From Ideonella sp. MAG2 (lineage in GTDB: Bacteria > Pseudomonadota > Gammaproteobacteria > Burkholderiales > Burkholderiaceae_C), in assembly GCA_004359425.1 (NCBI GenBank), contig PTEU01000002.1:216624-280623 (forward strand): DNA of 64,000 bases, given 5' to 3'. Below are positions 17,187-26,439 of this stretch, piece by piece; the first letter of the stretch is position 1; each line of letters begins with the position of its first letter. Made by a program: the position numbers and the translations under genes. The notes under the pieces were generated by a model. The model was not told the DNA's origin. It ran no database searches and worked only from the letters and a program-made list of their open reading frames with translations.

Positions 17187-18707
17187 TCAGCGGGCCTGCC
17201 GAGAGCGCCGCCATGCGGGCAGCATGCACAGCAGCGCCAGCACCCACAGCGGCCACAGCCCTGCGTGGGCCACCCAGCGGGCATAAGGTGTCTCTCCCAA
17301 ACGCCCCTCCACCTGTGCCTCCAGGATGCCGGTGGTCCATGCAGGCAGGCTGGCCGTGACCTGCCCCCGGTGGTTGATGACCCCTGTGGCACCCGTATTG
17401 GTGGCGCGGATGAACGGGCGCTGAAACTCCAAGGCCCGCATGCGGGAGAACTGCTGGTGCTGCTCTTGCACCATATGGCGGCCAAACCAGGCTAAGTTGG
17501 TGGCGTTGGCAAACATGGTGGCAGCATCTGGCCCCAGCACGCTGGCGGCAAAGTCTTCGCCAAACAAGTCTTCGTAGCAAATCAAGGGGCGAACGCGCTG
17601 GCCGGCGATGGCAAACGCCTCTTCTTGTTGGCCGCTGGCTTGGTCCCCCAAGGGGATGCGCATCAGGTCGACAAACCAGCGAAAACCGAGCGGCACGAAT
17701 TCACCAAAGGGCAGCAGGTGGCGCTTGCCATAGGCGTAGTCTTCGGCCGAGCCGGGGGTGATGCCCACCATGGAATTGACCCAGCCTTGCTCGTCGCTGC
17801 CCAAGAATGTCCCCAGCAATGCGCCACGACCTTCTGAGTGACGAATAGGCGCCGTCAACTCGGCCCAGTAGCTGGGGTCGAGTTGGTCACGGGCCACTGG
17901 CAAGACGGATTCCGGTGTCACCACCAACTGGCCCTTGGCGGCGCGCACCTGGTCGGAAAGCGCTTGCAAATTTTCCATCAGTCGCGCGGGGTCAAACTTG
18001 AGGTTCTGCGGCACATTGGGCTGCAAGAGGCTGACGCTCATGACCCCGCTGGAGGTGGTGAACTCCGAGACGCCCGCCCAGCGTGGCAACCAGGGCCACA
18101 GCAGAGGCCCCAGCAAGCCCAGCAGCACCCAGGCGGTGCGGTGGTGCCTCAGTTGCGCCAAACAGGCGGCACTGAGCGCCGCCAGCGCCCCCATGGCATA
18201 GACCCCGACCCAGGGGGCCCAGCCCGCCAGCGGGCCGTCGGTGTGCACATAGCCGGAGGCGATCCAGGGAAAGCCGGTGAACCACTGGGCCCGGGCCAAT
18301 TCGGCCGCCAGCCAGGCACCGGCAAAGAGCAAGGCGTCCGCCACCGGCGAGCTGCTGCGCCAGCGCGCCACTGCGGCCATGGCCAGCGCCAAATAAAGCG
18401 ACAGCGATGCCGCGAGCAGCAACACAGCCGCAACCGACAGCGCCGAGGGCATGCCACCAAACTCATGCATGCTGATGTGCAGCCACCATAGCCCCGCCGA
18501 CAACCAGCCCACGCCAAAACACCAGCCCCACCAGGCTGCGCGCTTTGGTGTGGCGCTGAACACCAGGCTGGCCAACAGCGCCAGCAGTGGCCACTGCAAG
18601 GCCCACCACCCCCAGGGAGCAAAGGCCAGGTTATGCGCTGCCCCGGCACACAGCATGGCTGCCGTGCCGCCCCAAAAGGCGGCGCGCGAGGCAGGCAAGG
18701 CCGTCAT
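17187..18707 (-). CDS. lnt: Apolipoprotein N-acyltransferase
   Basis: This 506-aa inner-membrane enzyme adds the third acyl chain to lipoproteins using a phospholipid donor. The first ~220 residues hold a series of hydrophobic helices. The nitrilase-like periplasmic domain has the catalytic triad in order: Glu in VVTPESVLP, Lys in YGKRHLLPFGE and Cys in LICYEDLFGE. A C-terminal hydrophobic segment follows (WVALAGLWPLWVLALL-like). The ATG at 18707 overlaps the corC stop (ATGA), which fixes the start and shows that the genes were translated together before corC lost its 5' end. Confidence 0.93.
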   Translation of the reverse strand: MTALPASRAAFWGGTAAMLCAGAAHNLAFAPWGWWALQWPLLALLASLVFSATPKRAAWWGWCFGVGWLSAGLWWLHISMHEFGGMPSALSVAAVLLLAASLSLYLALAMAAVARWRSSSPVADALLFAGAWLAAELARAQWFTGFPWIASGYVHTDGPLAGWAPWVGVYAMGALAALSAACLAQLRHHRTAWVLLGLLGPLLWPWLPRWAGVSEFTTSSGVMSVSLLQPNVPQNLKFDPARLMENLQALSDQVRAAKGQLVVTPESVLPVARDQLDPSYWAELTAPIRHSEGRGALLGTFLGSDEQGWVNSMVGITPGSAEDYAYGKRHLLPFGEFVPLGFRWFVDLMRIPLGDQASGQQEEAFAIAGQRVRPLICYEDLFGEDFAASVLGPDAATMFANATNLAWFGRHMVQEQHQQFSRMRALEFQRPFIRATNTGATGVINHRGQVTASLPAWTTGILEAQVEGRLGETPYARWVAHAGLWPLWVLALLCMLPAWRRSRQAR

Positions 18708-19225
18708 GGAGCGGTGGTTGAGTCGGCTTCCAGGCGGCGCACGCGGAACCAGCGCACAGCGCCGCCACGGGTCAACATCACCGTGAAGGCTAGGCCACCA
18801 CACTCCACCGTCTCACCGCGCCGCGGCACATGGCCCACTTGGTGCGCGATCAGGCCACCAATGGTGTCAAAGTCTTCGCTGGCAAAGTCCAAGCCAAAGG
18901 TGGAGGCCACCACCTCGATATGAGCATCCCCCGCCACGCGGTGGCTGCCATCGGCCAGGGTGTAGATGCCGCTCTCCGCGTCGGCGTCGTCAAACTCGTC
19001 TTCAATCTCCCCGACGATTTCTTCCAGCACGTCTTCAATGGTGATCAGCCCGGCGGTGGTGCCGAACTCATCAATGACAATGGCCAGGTGGTTGCGGTTG
19101 GAGCGGAAGTCGCGCAGCAACTCGTTCAAACCCTTGGACTCGGGCACAAAGACGGCCGGGCGCAGCAGCGTGCGCAGGTTCAGCTCAGGCGCGCGCTGCA
19201 ACTTCAACAAGTCTTTGGCCATCAA
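18704..19225 (-). pseudogene. corC: CorC-type CBS/transporter-associated domain protein, 5' part missing
   Basis: From the motif LMAKDLLKLQ onward the sequence is a normal CorC C-terminus, about 173 aa. It has the end of the first CBS domain, the second CBS domain (VFVPESKGLNELLRDFR, then HLAIVIDEFGTTAGLITIEDVLEEIVGEIEDE) and the CorC/HlyC domain. CorC-type proteins act in Mg/Co efflux and membrane homeostasis. The N-terminal ~120 residues are absent. Upstream of about 19225 the same frame simply reads the antisense of a cobW-type gene, so a start at 19447 would make a nonsense N-terminus. The break coincides with the cobW break on the other strand. Expression would need a new promoter; the overlap with lnt remains intact. 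Confidence 0.85.
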
Positions 19226-19444
19226 AAACAGGTCTATGGCCCCAAGATGCTGCGCTACAAGGGCGTGTTGTGGCTCAAAGGCTCGGAGCGCAAGGTCATC
19301 TTCCAGGGCGTGCACCAACTGATGGGCAGCGATTTGGGGCCCAAGTGGGCACCCGGCGAGGCCAAGGTCAGCAAGATGGTGTTTATTGGCATCGATCTGC
19401 CCAAAGACATTCTTTTGCAGGGCCTGGAGGGCTGTTTGGCATGA
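19226..19444 (+). pseudogene. C-terminal fragment of a CobW/P47K-type GTPase
   Basis: About 72 codons from VYGPKMLRYKGVLWLKG through KVIFQGVHQLMGSDLG to KMVFIGIDLPKDILLQ match the C-terminal domain of COG0523 (CobW/YjiA) metal-chaperone GTPases. The GTP-binding N-terminal ~280 residues are missing. A cobW-type gene next to dksA is common in Burkholderiales, so the position is expected. The 5' break falls at the same place as the corC break, pointing to one deletion, or one assembly join, that removed the starts of both genes. Confidence 0.85.
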
Positions 19445-19628
19445 CAAATGCCGGGGTCTGTGCGCAGAATATCCGCTCCCGGCGGGTAGCGGCGGGGCAA
19501 ATGAGTGCCCACGGTGCCAGCCTGGTGGCTACAATCCGCGCGCCCATCGTGGTGTCTGTACCACAGTCACGCGGGGGTGCGGGGGTATAACCACCGCTTC
19601 GCGTGCGACCTGGGTGAGGAGACGGACT

Positions 19629-20420
19629 GTGAGCAAGACTCCGGCAAAAGCTGACGCCACGGCAAAGGGTGCTGAGAAAAAGCCTGCCGCTGCGGCGAAG
19701 ACGCCCGCCAAAAAAGCTGCCCCTGCAGCCAGCAAGACATCGGCTGCAGCACCTGCTGCGGCCAAGGCCCCGGCTGCTGCGGCAGCCAAAACCAAACCTG
19801 CGGCCGCGCCCAAGGCTGCGCCTAAGCCTTCCCCTGTGGCTGCCGCGCCTGCGCGTGCAGCAGCGCCCACTGGCTCGACGTCGAGTTTCAATGACAGATT
19901 CTCGCCCGCCAAGCCTCAGACCAAGACCTATCCGGAACCCATGACTGCTGTTAAGCCCGCCGCCAAGGTGGACCCCAAACTCGCCAACGCCTGGAAGACC
20001 AAGGCTGGCAAAGACCTGACCCAGGATGAGCTGCTGGCCATGCCTGAGTCGGAGTACATGAACGACAAGCAGTTGGAGTACTTCCGCACCATTCTTCAGT
20101 CTCAGAAGGATGCCCTGCTCTCCAATGCCGGTGAAACCACAGAACATCTGCGGGAAGACACCTCCATCGTCCCCGACCCGGCTGACCGGGCCACGATTGA
20201 AGAAGAGCATGCGCTGGAGCTGCGCACCCGCGACCGCGAACGCAAGCTGCTGAAGAAGATCTCCCAGGCCATTGCCAGCATTGACTCTGGCGATTACGGC
20301 TATTGCGACGAAACCGGCGAGCCCATTGGCCTGCGCCGCTTGCTGGCCCGGCCAACGGCCACGCTGTCTCTGGAAGCCCAGCAGCGCCGCGAGATGAAGC
20401 AAAAAATGTTTGGGGACTGA
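19629..20420 (+). CDS. dksA: RNA polymerase-binding transcription factor DksA with long Ala/Lys/Pro-rich N-terminus
   Basis: This is a 263-aa protein. DksA binds the RNA polymerase secondary channel and, with ppGpp, adjusts rRNA and amino-acid promoters. Residues 1 to about 85 are a low-complexity Lys/Ala/Pro tail. The globular part starts near EYMNDKQLEYFRTIL. The coiled-coil tip DPADRA and the following EEEHALELRTRDRERK are kept, so the key acidic tip residues are present. The zinc-finger region reads GYCDETGEPIGLRRLLARPTATLSLEAQ, with one Cys instead of the four of E. coli, so it cannot bind zinc in the standard way. The GTG start follows GAGGAG by 7-8 nt. A terminator follows at once. Confidence 0.92.
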   Translation: MSKTPAKADATAKGAEKKPAAAAKTPAKKAAPAASKTSAAAPAAAKAPAAAAAKTKPAAAPKAAPKPSPVAAAPARAAAPTGSTSSFNDRFSPAKPQTKTYPEPMTAVKPAAKVDPKLANAWKTKAGKDLTQDELLAMPESEYMNDKQLEYFRTILQSQKDALLSNAGETTEHLREDTSIVPDPADRATIEEEHALELRTRDRERKLLKKISQAIASIDSGDYGYCDETGEPIGLRRLLARPTATLSLEAQQRREMKQKMFGD

Positions 20421-20433
20421 CCTCAGGGACCAC

Positions 20434-20456
20434 AAAGAGGCCTTGTGCCTCTTTCA
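20434..20456 (+). terminator. Terminator after dksA
   Basis: The perfect arms AAAGAGGC and GCCTCTTT pair around a 5-nt loop. They lie 13 nt after the dksA stop, and the descending arm ends in TTT. A second imperfect stem (CTTGCCCCTGC / GCAGGGCAAG) follows at about 20470-20502. Confidence 0.65.
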
Positions 20457-20533
20457 AGACCTGGGCGCTTGCCCCTGCGCAGCGGTGATGCAGGGCAAGA
20501 GAAACAGGCGATACCCTATCTGCGCGAGACAAG

Positions 20534-22219
20534 ATGAAATTCAGCGGCGATTCCTCAGCGCGCAATGCGTCGGCTGAGGCCGAAAAGGCCGAACTCAAGG
20601 CCATGATCGAGCGCAAGCGGCGTAACGACTTTGTGCGCAAGCGCGAACTCGACATGCTGCGCCGCATTCGCAGAGAGGGCCTGTCGCCGGAGCAGGCGTC
20701 TGCCCTGGACGCAACCTCGCGCCTGGATGAGTCGGAAGTCAGGCTGACCCAACCGCCGGGCAGCACGGCTGTCAAAGACAAAATCGACGCCATCGAAAAG
20801 CAGATGGTGGGCAGTGCATCGTCTTTAACCCGAGGGGCGGTGGCACCTCGGCCTGGCGTGCGCCCTCCCATCAGCAATCTGCCCACGCTGACCGCCCAGA
20901 TCGACGCGGAGCCAACCGTGCCCATGGGGCTGGTGGCCTCCGGCTTTGACACCCCTACCGAGCCCATGACCTTGGGCTCGGCACCGCCTGCGGCCATTGC
21001 TGCACCCAACCCCGTTGCAGCCAACCCTCTCGCCGCCTCACCCCCTTTGGTTGCTGCGGCCAAAACGGCGCAGGCCCCGGCGGGTGGCCTGGCGCTGGCC
21101 CAGCGGGCACTGCATGACCTAGAGGTCAGCGACATTGCGCATGACCCCGAGTTGGATGAAGCCGTCATCGCCTTTGCCAACGCCGACTTTGCCCATGCCG
21201 AAAAGCTGCTGCTGAACCTCATCAGCCACAAGGGCAGCCGTCGCACTCATTTGGACACTTGGTTGACGGTGTTCGACCTGTTCCGCGCCACCGGCCAGCA
21301 CAACCCCTTTGACAATCTGGCATTGGATTTCGCACAGCATTTCCAACGCTCGGCACCCCAGTGGTTCTCCCTGCCGCGCTTGGTGGCCGACACCACCACC
21401 TCCACCGCCTCACGGCAACGCGACGGTGGCCCGGTAGCGGTTGGTTGGGTGTGCCCCAACACCTTGGATGCCGAGGCTGTGGTGCAACTCAGCTCGCAAA
21501 CCATGCAACTGCCTAAGCCTTGGGTGTTGGATTGGTCGGTGCTGCAAGTCATTGACGCTGACGGTGCCTCGCGCTTGCGCGCTCTGTTCCGCCAATGGGC
21601 CAGCATGGATGTAGAGATGCGCTGGATTGGTGGGGACCACCTGTTTGCGATCCTGCAAGACTCGGCCCCCGTGGGCGTGCGAGACGCCGACCCCGCCATC
21701 TGGTTGGCCCGCTTGGAAGCCATGCGCTTGGTCAACCGGCCCGACCAGTTTGACGATGTCGCCATCGACTACTGCGTGACTTACGAGGTCTCGCCCCCCA
21801 GTTGGGAACCTGCGGAATGCGTGGCCCGGCTCAGCGGCAGCGCCACCGGTGCTGTCAGCACCCGCTCGGCCTCCATGTCCCTGGTGGGCGAGCCCGTCAC
21901 CACTTTGCTGGACGAAAACTCTGGGGGGCGCTCGCAACCCGTCACCACCTTGGAGTTAGTAGGCCAGCTCTCCGGAGACATCAACCCCACGCTGGAGAGT
22001 TTGAATGCCAAGCTGGGTGCGGCGGAGTTTGTGCGCATCTCCTGCGCATTGTTGATTCGGGTTGATTTTGTGGCCGCCGGTGACTTGCTGAACTGGGTGG
22101 TGGCCAAGCGTGCCGAGGGCCGCCAAGTCAGCTTTATCGACGTACACCGCTTGGTAGCGCTGATGTTCAGCGCCATGGGCGTGGGCGAACATGCCCAGGT
22201 GCAATTGCGCCACGCTTAA
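20534..22219 (+). CDS. STAS-domain-like cytosolic protein upstream of hslVU
   Basis: This 561-aa protein has no signal peptide. It begins with a charged helical region (residues 12-50, [24 protein letters not shown] split by short gaps). A Pro/Ala-rich linker with a TPR-like segment follows (about 190-270). A first STAS-like fold lies near 300-420 ([20 protein letters not shown], then [15 protein letters not shown]). A second lies near 475-560 ([19 protein letters not shown], then [19 protein letters not shown]). STAS folds mediate partner binding in anti-sigma antagonist and toluene-tolerance type proteins. A homolog beside hslV is usual in this bacterial group as I recall. No partner switch genes are present, so the role is unknown. 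Confidence 0.6.
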   Translation: MKFSGDSSARNASAEAEKAELKAMIERKRRNDFVRKRELDMLRRIRREGLSPEQASALDATSRLDESEVRLTQPPGSTAVKDKIDAIEKQMVGSASSLTRGAVAPRPGVRPPISNLPTLTAQIDAEPTVPMGLVASGFDTPTEPMTLGSAPPAAIAAPNPVAANPLAASPPLVAAAKTAQAPAGGLALAQRALHDLEVSDIAHDPELDEAVIAFANADFAHAEKLLLNLISHKGSRRTHLDTWLTVFDLFRATGQHNPFDNLALDFAQHFQRSAPQWFSLPRLVADTTTSTASRQRDGGPVAVGWVCPNTLDAEAVVQLSSQTMQLPKPWVLDWSVLQVIDADGASRLRALFRQWASMDVEMRWIGGDHLFAILQDSAPVGVRDADPAIWLARLEAMRLVNRPDQFDDVAIDYCVTYEVSPPSWEPAECVARLSGSATGAVSTRSASMSLVGEPVTTLLDENSGGRSQPVTTLELVGQLSGDINPTLESLNAKLGAAEFVRISCALLIRVDFVAAGDLLNWVVAKRAEGRQVSFIDVHRLVALMFSAMGVGEHAQVQLRHA

Positions 22220-22290
22220 GCCCAAAGAGCCCGTCGCCCGGCTCGCTTTTCCTCTTGAACCCCGGCCGTTTGGCCTCAGATGGATCCGTC

Positions 22291-22842
22291 ATGGAACCCT
22301 ATCACGGCACCACCATTCTCAGCGTTCGGCGTCGCACCCCCACCGGCTGGCAAGTCGCCCTGGGAGGCGACGGCCAGGTCACGCTGGGCCACATCGTCAT
22401 CAAGGCCAGCGCCCGCAAGGTCCGCCGTCTGCACCACGACAAGGTGCTGGCCGGGTTTGCCGGAGCCACGGCCGATGCCTTCACCTTGTTTGAGCGCTTT
22501 GAAGCCAAGCTCGACAAGCACCAAGGCCATTTGGTGCGTGCCGCCATTGAGCTGACCCGCGACTGGCGCACCGACAAGGTCTTGCGCAACCTCGAAGCCA
22601 TGCTGGCCGTGGCCGACCTGGAGAACTCGCTGGTCATCACCGGCAATGGCGACGTGCTGGAGCCCGAGCATGGCCTGGTGGCGATTGGCTCTGGCGGTGC
22701 TTATGCGCAGGCCGCTGCCCGCGCCTTGCTGGCCCACACCGAGATGCCCGCCCAGGACATCGTCAAGCGCTCGCTGGAAATTGCGGGCGAGCTGTGCATC
22801 TACACCAACCAGACCCACACGATCGAGGTGTTGGAATCATGA
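22291..22842 (+). CDS. hslV: ATP-dependent protease subunit HslV (ClpQ)
   Basis: This is the 183-aa peptidase subunit of the HslVU protease. The ATG at 22291 leads to [14 protein letters not shown]. Processing exposes the N-terminal threonine (TTILSVRR), the catalytic nucleophile of proteasome-type peptidases. Other family segments are [54 protein letters not shown] and [11 protein letters not shown]. It overlaps hslU by 4 nt (ATGA), as is normal for this operon. Confidence 0.97.
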   Translation: MEPYHGTTILSVRRRTPTGWQVALGGDGQVTLGHIVIKASARKVRRLHHDKVLAGFAGATADAFTLFERFEAKLDKHQGHLVRAAIELTRDWRTDKVLRNLEAMLAVADLENSLVITGNGDVLEPEHGLVAIGSGGAYAQAAARALLAHTEMPAQDIVKRSLEIAGELCIYTNQTHTIEVLES

Positions 22843-24152
22843 GCATGACACCGCAAGAGATCGTCTCTGAGCTGGACAGCCACATCGTGGGCCAGAAGGC
22901 CGCCAAGCGTGCGGTGGCCATTGCCTTGCGCAACCGCTGGCGTCGCCAGCAGGTGGACGAGAAGCTGCGCCCCGAGATCACGCCCAAGAACATCTTGATG
23001 ATTGGCCCCACCGGCGTGGGCAAGACCGAGATCGCGCGCCGCTTGGCCAAGCTGGCTGATGCGCCTTTCATTAAGGTGGAGGCCACCAAGTTCACCGAGG
23101 TGGGCTATGTGGGCAAGGACGTGGACACCATCGTGCGCGACCTGATCGAAGTCTCGGTCAAGCAAGAGCGCGAAGCGGCGCTGAAGCGCGCCCGGCTCAA
23201 GGCCGAAGACGCGGCCGAAGACCGCGTGCTGGACATCTTGGTGCCCCCGCCCCGCCACGGCGCGGCCGAGGCCGATAACACCGCCCGCCAGGTCATGCGC
23301 AAGCGGCTGCGCGAGGGCAGCCTGAATGACCGTGAGATCGAGCTGGAGCTGGCCGAGCCCCGGGCCAATGTTGACATCATGACGCCGCCCGGCATGGAAG
23401 AAATGGCCGAGCAGCTCAAGGGCTTGTTCAGCCAGATGGGCTCTGGCAAGACCACCACCCGCAAGCTGCGCATCGACCAAGCCCTGCGCCAACTGGCCGA
23501 TGAAGAGGCGGCCAAGTTGGTCAACGAAGACGAGATCAAAAGCCGCGCGGTGCACAATGCCGAGCAAAACGGCATTGTCTTCATCGACGAGATCGACAAG
23601 GTGGCGGCCCGCAGCAACAGCCAAAGCGCCGAGGTGTCGCGCCAGGGCGTGCAGCGCGATCTGCTGCCGCTGGTGGAGGGCACCACCGTGCAAACCAAGT
23701 ACGGCATGGTGCGCACCGACCATGTGCTGTTCATTGCCTCAGGAGCCTTCCACCTGGCCAAACCCAGCGACCTGATCCCTGAGTTGCAGGGCCGCTTCCC
23801 GATTCGGGTGGAGCTGCAAGCGCTGAGCGTGGATGATTTTGAAGCCATCCTCAGCAGCACCCATGCCAACCTGATCCGCCAGTACCAAGCGCTGCTGGCC
23901 ACCGAAGGCGTGACGCTGGTGATTGCGCCTGACGCCATCCGCCGCTTGGCGGAGATCGCTTGTGAGGTGAACGAACGCACCGAGAACATCGGCGCACGAC
24001 GCCTCGCCACCGTGATGGAGCGCTTGCTCGAAGAGATCAGCTTTGACGCCCCCAAATACTCGGGCCAAACCATCACCCTGGATGCGGCGGCTGTAAGCCA
24101 GCGCCTGGGTGAGCTGGCCCGCAACGAAGACCTCTCGCGCTACATCCTCTGA
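22839..24152 (+). CDS. hslU: ATP-dependent protease ATPase subunit HslU (ClpY)
   Basis: This is the 437-aa AAA+ unfoldase that feeds substrates into HslV. The N-terminus is [19 protein letters not shown]. Walker A is GPTGVGKTE and Walker B is FIDEIDKVA. The inserted I-domain spans about residues 110-240 and the sensor 2 region contains [17 protein letters not shown]. The C-terminal [12 protein letters not shown] ends in the conserved hydrophobic tail that docks into HslV. It is translationally coupled to hslV by an ATGA overlap and ends 6 nt before a convergent diguanylate cyclase gene. Confidence 0.97.
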   Translation: MSMTPQEIVSELDSHIVGQKAAKRAVAIALRNRWRRQQVDEKLRPEITPKNILMIGPTGVGKTEIARRLAKLADAPFIKVEATKFTEVGYVGKDVDTIVRDLIEVSVKQEREAALKRARLKAEDAAEDRVLDILVPPPRHGAAEADNTARQVMRKRLREGSLNDREIELELAEPRANVDIMTPPGMEEMAEQLKGLFSQMGSGKTTTRKLRIDQALRQLADEEAAKLVNEDEIKSRAVHNAEQNGIVFIDEIDKVAARSNSQSAEVSRQGVQRDLLPLVEGTTVQTKYGMVRTDHVLFIASGAFHLAKPSDLIPELQGRFPIRVELQALSVDDFEAILSSTHANLIRQYQALLATEGVTLVIAPDAIRRLAEIACEVNERTENIGARRLATVMERLLEEISFDAPKYSGQTITLDAAAVSQRLGELARNEDLSRYIL

Positions 24153-24158
24153 GCGCAC

Positions 24159-25277
24159 TCAGGGTGCGCAGCACACGCGGTTGCGCCCCTCGTGCTTGGC
24201 TTGGTACATGGCCTCGTCGGCCTGGCGCAGGCGTTGGTCCATGAGGGCGGCGTCCGTCACCAAGGCCAGGCCCACGCTGACCGTGATCACGCGAGACTGC
24301 TCGCCGTAAGAAAACGGCGCGCTCATCACCGCGTGTCGAATCCGCTCCACCACGGCCTGGGCCTCCGCAAGATCAGTTTGGGGCAAGAGCAACACAAATT
24401 CCTCGCCACCGGTGCGGGCCACCAAGTCATAGGCCCGCAACTGGTGCTGCACCACCTTGGCGATGTGAACCAAGGCTTGGTCCCCCGCATCGTGCCCCCA
24501 TTCATCGTTCACGCGCTTGAAGTGATCCAGGTCAAACACGCCCAGCACCAAACTGCCGCCCTCACGGGTCATGCGGCTCATCTCTGCTTCCAGGGCCTGC
24601 CGAAACTGCCGCCGGTTGGGCAGGCCAGTCAGCGGGTCGGTGTCGGCCAAGCGGATCAGGCGGTTCTCGTTGTCGGCAGCGGCAATCTCGGTGAGCAAGC
24701 TCATCATGATCAATACCAGCACACTGGACACCACCATGGACTGAATCAACAGCTTCTTGGTGAACGGATCCAACAAGGCCATGGCCGGATGGGGCGGCCA
24801 TTGCAACAACTCTAGCCCCAGGAATATGGCCAAGTTGGTGGTCACCAAAATCAGGGTGGCGGGCCATTCTTCGACGGCAAACAAGATGGGTGTGAGCACC
24901 GCAAACAGCAAAAAATAGACATGCACCATCGAGGCCGTGCCCTGCCCGCCCGCCACGGCCAAGAGGCAGTCCACCATGGCCAGCAAGATCAAGGCCCAAC
25001 GGGCAGCGCGGGTATACCGCTGGGCATTCAGCCACCACACCAGCGGTGCCACAAGCAGGACCGGCCATTGCCAAAGCCCAGACAGGATCAGCGCCTCATT
25101 GCCAATGAGCGCAAACAAGCCATTGAAGATGAGCACGGTGCCGATCATGATCCAGACACCCGCATTGACCTGCACGGTCTTGCGTACTTGGGTGGCTGTG
25201 TCTTCCGCGCGAACGCCAAAGGACAAACCCCGCCATCGGGCGGTGATTTGTGCGGTGCGTTGGGAAAATGACCTCAT
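24159..25277 (-). CDS. Membrane diguanylate cyclase (GGDEF), copy 1
   Basis: This 372-aa protein makes the second messenger cyclic di-GMP from two GTP. Residues 40-200 hold about six hydrophobic helices (for example WIMIGTVLIFNGLFALIG and WALILLAMVDCLLAVAGG), an integral membrane sensor of unknown ligand. The C-terminal GGDEF domain has the active motif RTGGEEF and an intact inhibitory RxxD site (RAYD). The segments DPLTGLPNRRQF and FDLDHFKRVNDEWGHDAGD are typical. It is a paralog of the protein at 29745-30875: both share (D/E)DTATQxRKxxQVN before the first helix and the same helix layout. Confidence 0.9.
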   Translation of the reverse strand: MRSFSQRTAQITARWRGLSFGVRAEDTATQVRKTVQVNAGVWIMIGTVLIFNGLFALIGNEALILSGLWQWPVLLVAPLVWWLNAQRYTRAARWALILLAMVDCLLAVAGGQGTASMVHVYFLLFAVLTPILFAVEEWPATLILVTTNLAIFLGLELLQWPPHPAMALLDPFTKKLLIQSMVVSSVLVLIMMSLLTEIAAADNENRLIRLADTDPLTGLPNRRQFRQALEAEMSRMTREGGSLVLGVFDLDHFKRVNDEWGHDAGDQALVHIAKVVQHQLRAYDLVARTGGEEFVLLLPQTDLAEAQAVVERIRHAVMSAPFSYGEQSRVITVSVGLALVTDAALMDQRLRQADEAMYQAKHEGRNRVCCAP

Positions 25278-25397
25278 GCGTATTTAGACATCCACGCCGC
25301 AGCATACGCTGACCGGCCCGCTTGACTGCACCGAACAAGCGGTGAGTTCGCCACCAAATGTCACGTGAGTAAGGGCCAACTCCGTGCCCCATCAAAT

Positions 25398-26168
25398 TCA
25401 TGCACCCTGTCGATGTGCCTGAATGTGAATCAGCCCGTCAAAGATCAACGACTCGATCAACTCGTGTGGCATGTCCAGGTAGGGGGCCACCTTCCAGCCA
25501 GCCCCGCCGGTCATGATGAGCCGAGGCACTTCCCCTCCGCTCAGCTCGGCCAGGTGCCGGCCCATGCGTTCAATGGCCCCGGTGATGGCGTAGGTGCCGC
25601 CGCTGGTCAGCGCGTCTGAGGTGTTGGCAGGAAAGCGCACCACCTCGCCCGTGGGCACACGCAGGCCAGCCGTGCCGCTCTCCAGGGCGCGCAGCATGAT
25701 GCCGTGGCCGGGCAGGATCAAGCCGCCCACAAACTTGCCATCGCGGTCCAGCGCGTCCACCGTCACGGCCGTGCCGATCATCACCACCAAGGCCGGGCGT
25801 GGCGGGCCACCGGCCAGCACATGGCCGCGCGCGCCGATCAAGGCCACCCAGCGGTCTGCGCCCAAGCGCATGGGGTGGTCGTAGCCATTGCTCACACCTG
25901 CCTCCTGCGCGGCGGGAACCACCCAGCGCGGCTGCAAATCCCACAGCTCCAACTGCTCTTCCACCCGGCGGCGCACGGCCTCACCCGCCACCACGCAACC
26001 CAGCATGCTGGTGGGCGCAGGCAGGTGCCTCCAGGCCTTTTCAGCCAGCTCGTCAATGGTTTCCAGGAAGACGGCCCCCTGCGCCTGAATCACCGCGCCC
26101 GGGCGGGGCGAGTCATACAGCGCCCATTTCAGGCGGGTGTTCCCAATGTCAATGGCCAGAAAACTCAA
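25398..26168 (-). CDS. coaX: Type III pantothenate kinase
   Basis: This 256-aa cytosolic enzyme phosphorylates pantothenate, the first step of coenzyme A synthesis. The ASKHA-fold motifs are in order: [11 protein letters not shown] (phosphate 1), [23 protein letters not shown] (phosphate 2) and [15 protein letters not shown]. The start is taken as TTG 26168, because the conserved fold begins right there ([11 protein letters not shown]) and GAAGGTG lies about 7 nt upstream. The open frame to 26333 has no conserved sequence. It is divergent from icmF; coenzyme A supply next to an acyl-CoA enzyme is a sensible pairing but may be chance. Confidence 0.92.
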   Translation of the reverse strand: MSFLAIDIGNTRLKWALYDSPRPGAVIQAQGAVFLETIDELAEKAWRHLPAPTSMLGCVVAGEAVRRRVEEQLELWDLQPRWVVPAAQEAGVSNGYDHPMRLGADRWVALIGARGHVLAGGPPRPALVVMIGTAVTVDALDRDGKFVGGLILPGHGIMLRALESGTAGLRVPTGEVVRFPANTSDALTSGGTYAITGAIERMGRHLAELSGGEVPRLIMTGGAGWKVAPYLDMPHELIESLIFDGLIHIQAHRQGA

Positions 26169-26362
26169 ACGTTCACCTTCAACAGGCTTGGCACGCCCCA
26201 ACGCGGCACTTGTCCTTGGTGGCGCGGGCAGCGGTGCCACAAGGGTCTTGGGCGCACAGCCTACCAGCGCAAACGGCCTTTCTGAGGCCTTAGGGGAAAA
26301 CACCCACGCGCCGGGCGCTGCGGCGTTAGGCACGGCGAAGCGCTTGGTGGCATCATTCCGAA

Positions 26363-26384
26363 TTGACGTTTACGTTAACGTCAA
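26363..26384. promoter_or_regulatory. LiuR-like palindrome upstream of icmF
   Basis: The perfect 8-nt arms TTGACGTT and AACGTCAA flank a 6-nt centre, 56 nt before the icmF start. It resembles the palindrome at 3-17. The regulator LiuR of branched-chain acyl-CoA catabolism is the best guess, from motif shape and from the valine-pathway substrate of IcmF. This is inference. Confidence 0.5.
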
Positions 26385-26439
26385 CCGATATCCGGCATTC
26401 ACACGCCCTTCGCTTCTCTGCTTTTGTGAGACCCGCGCC

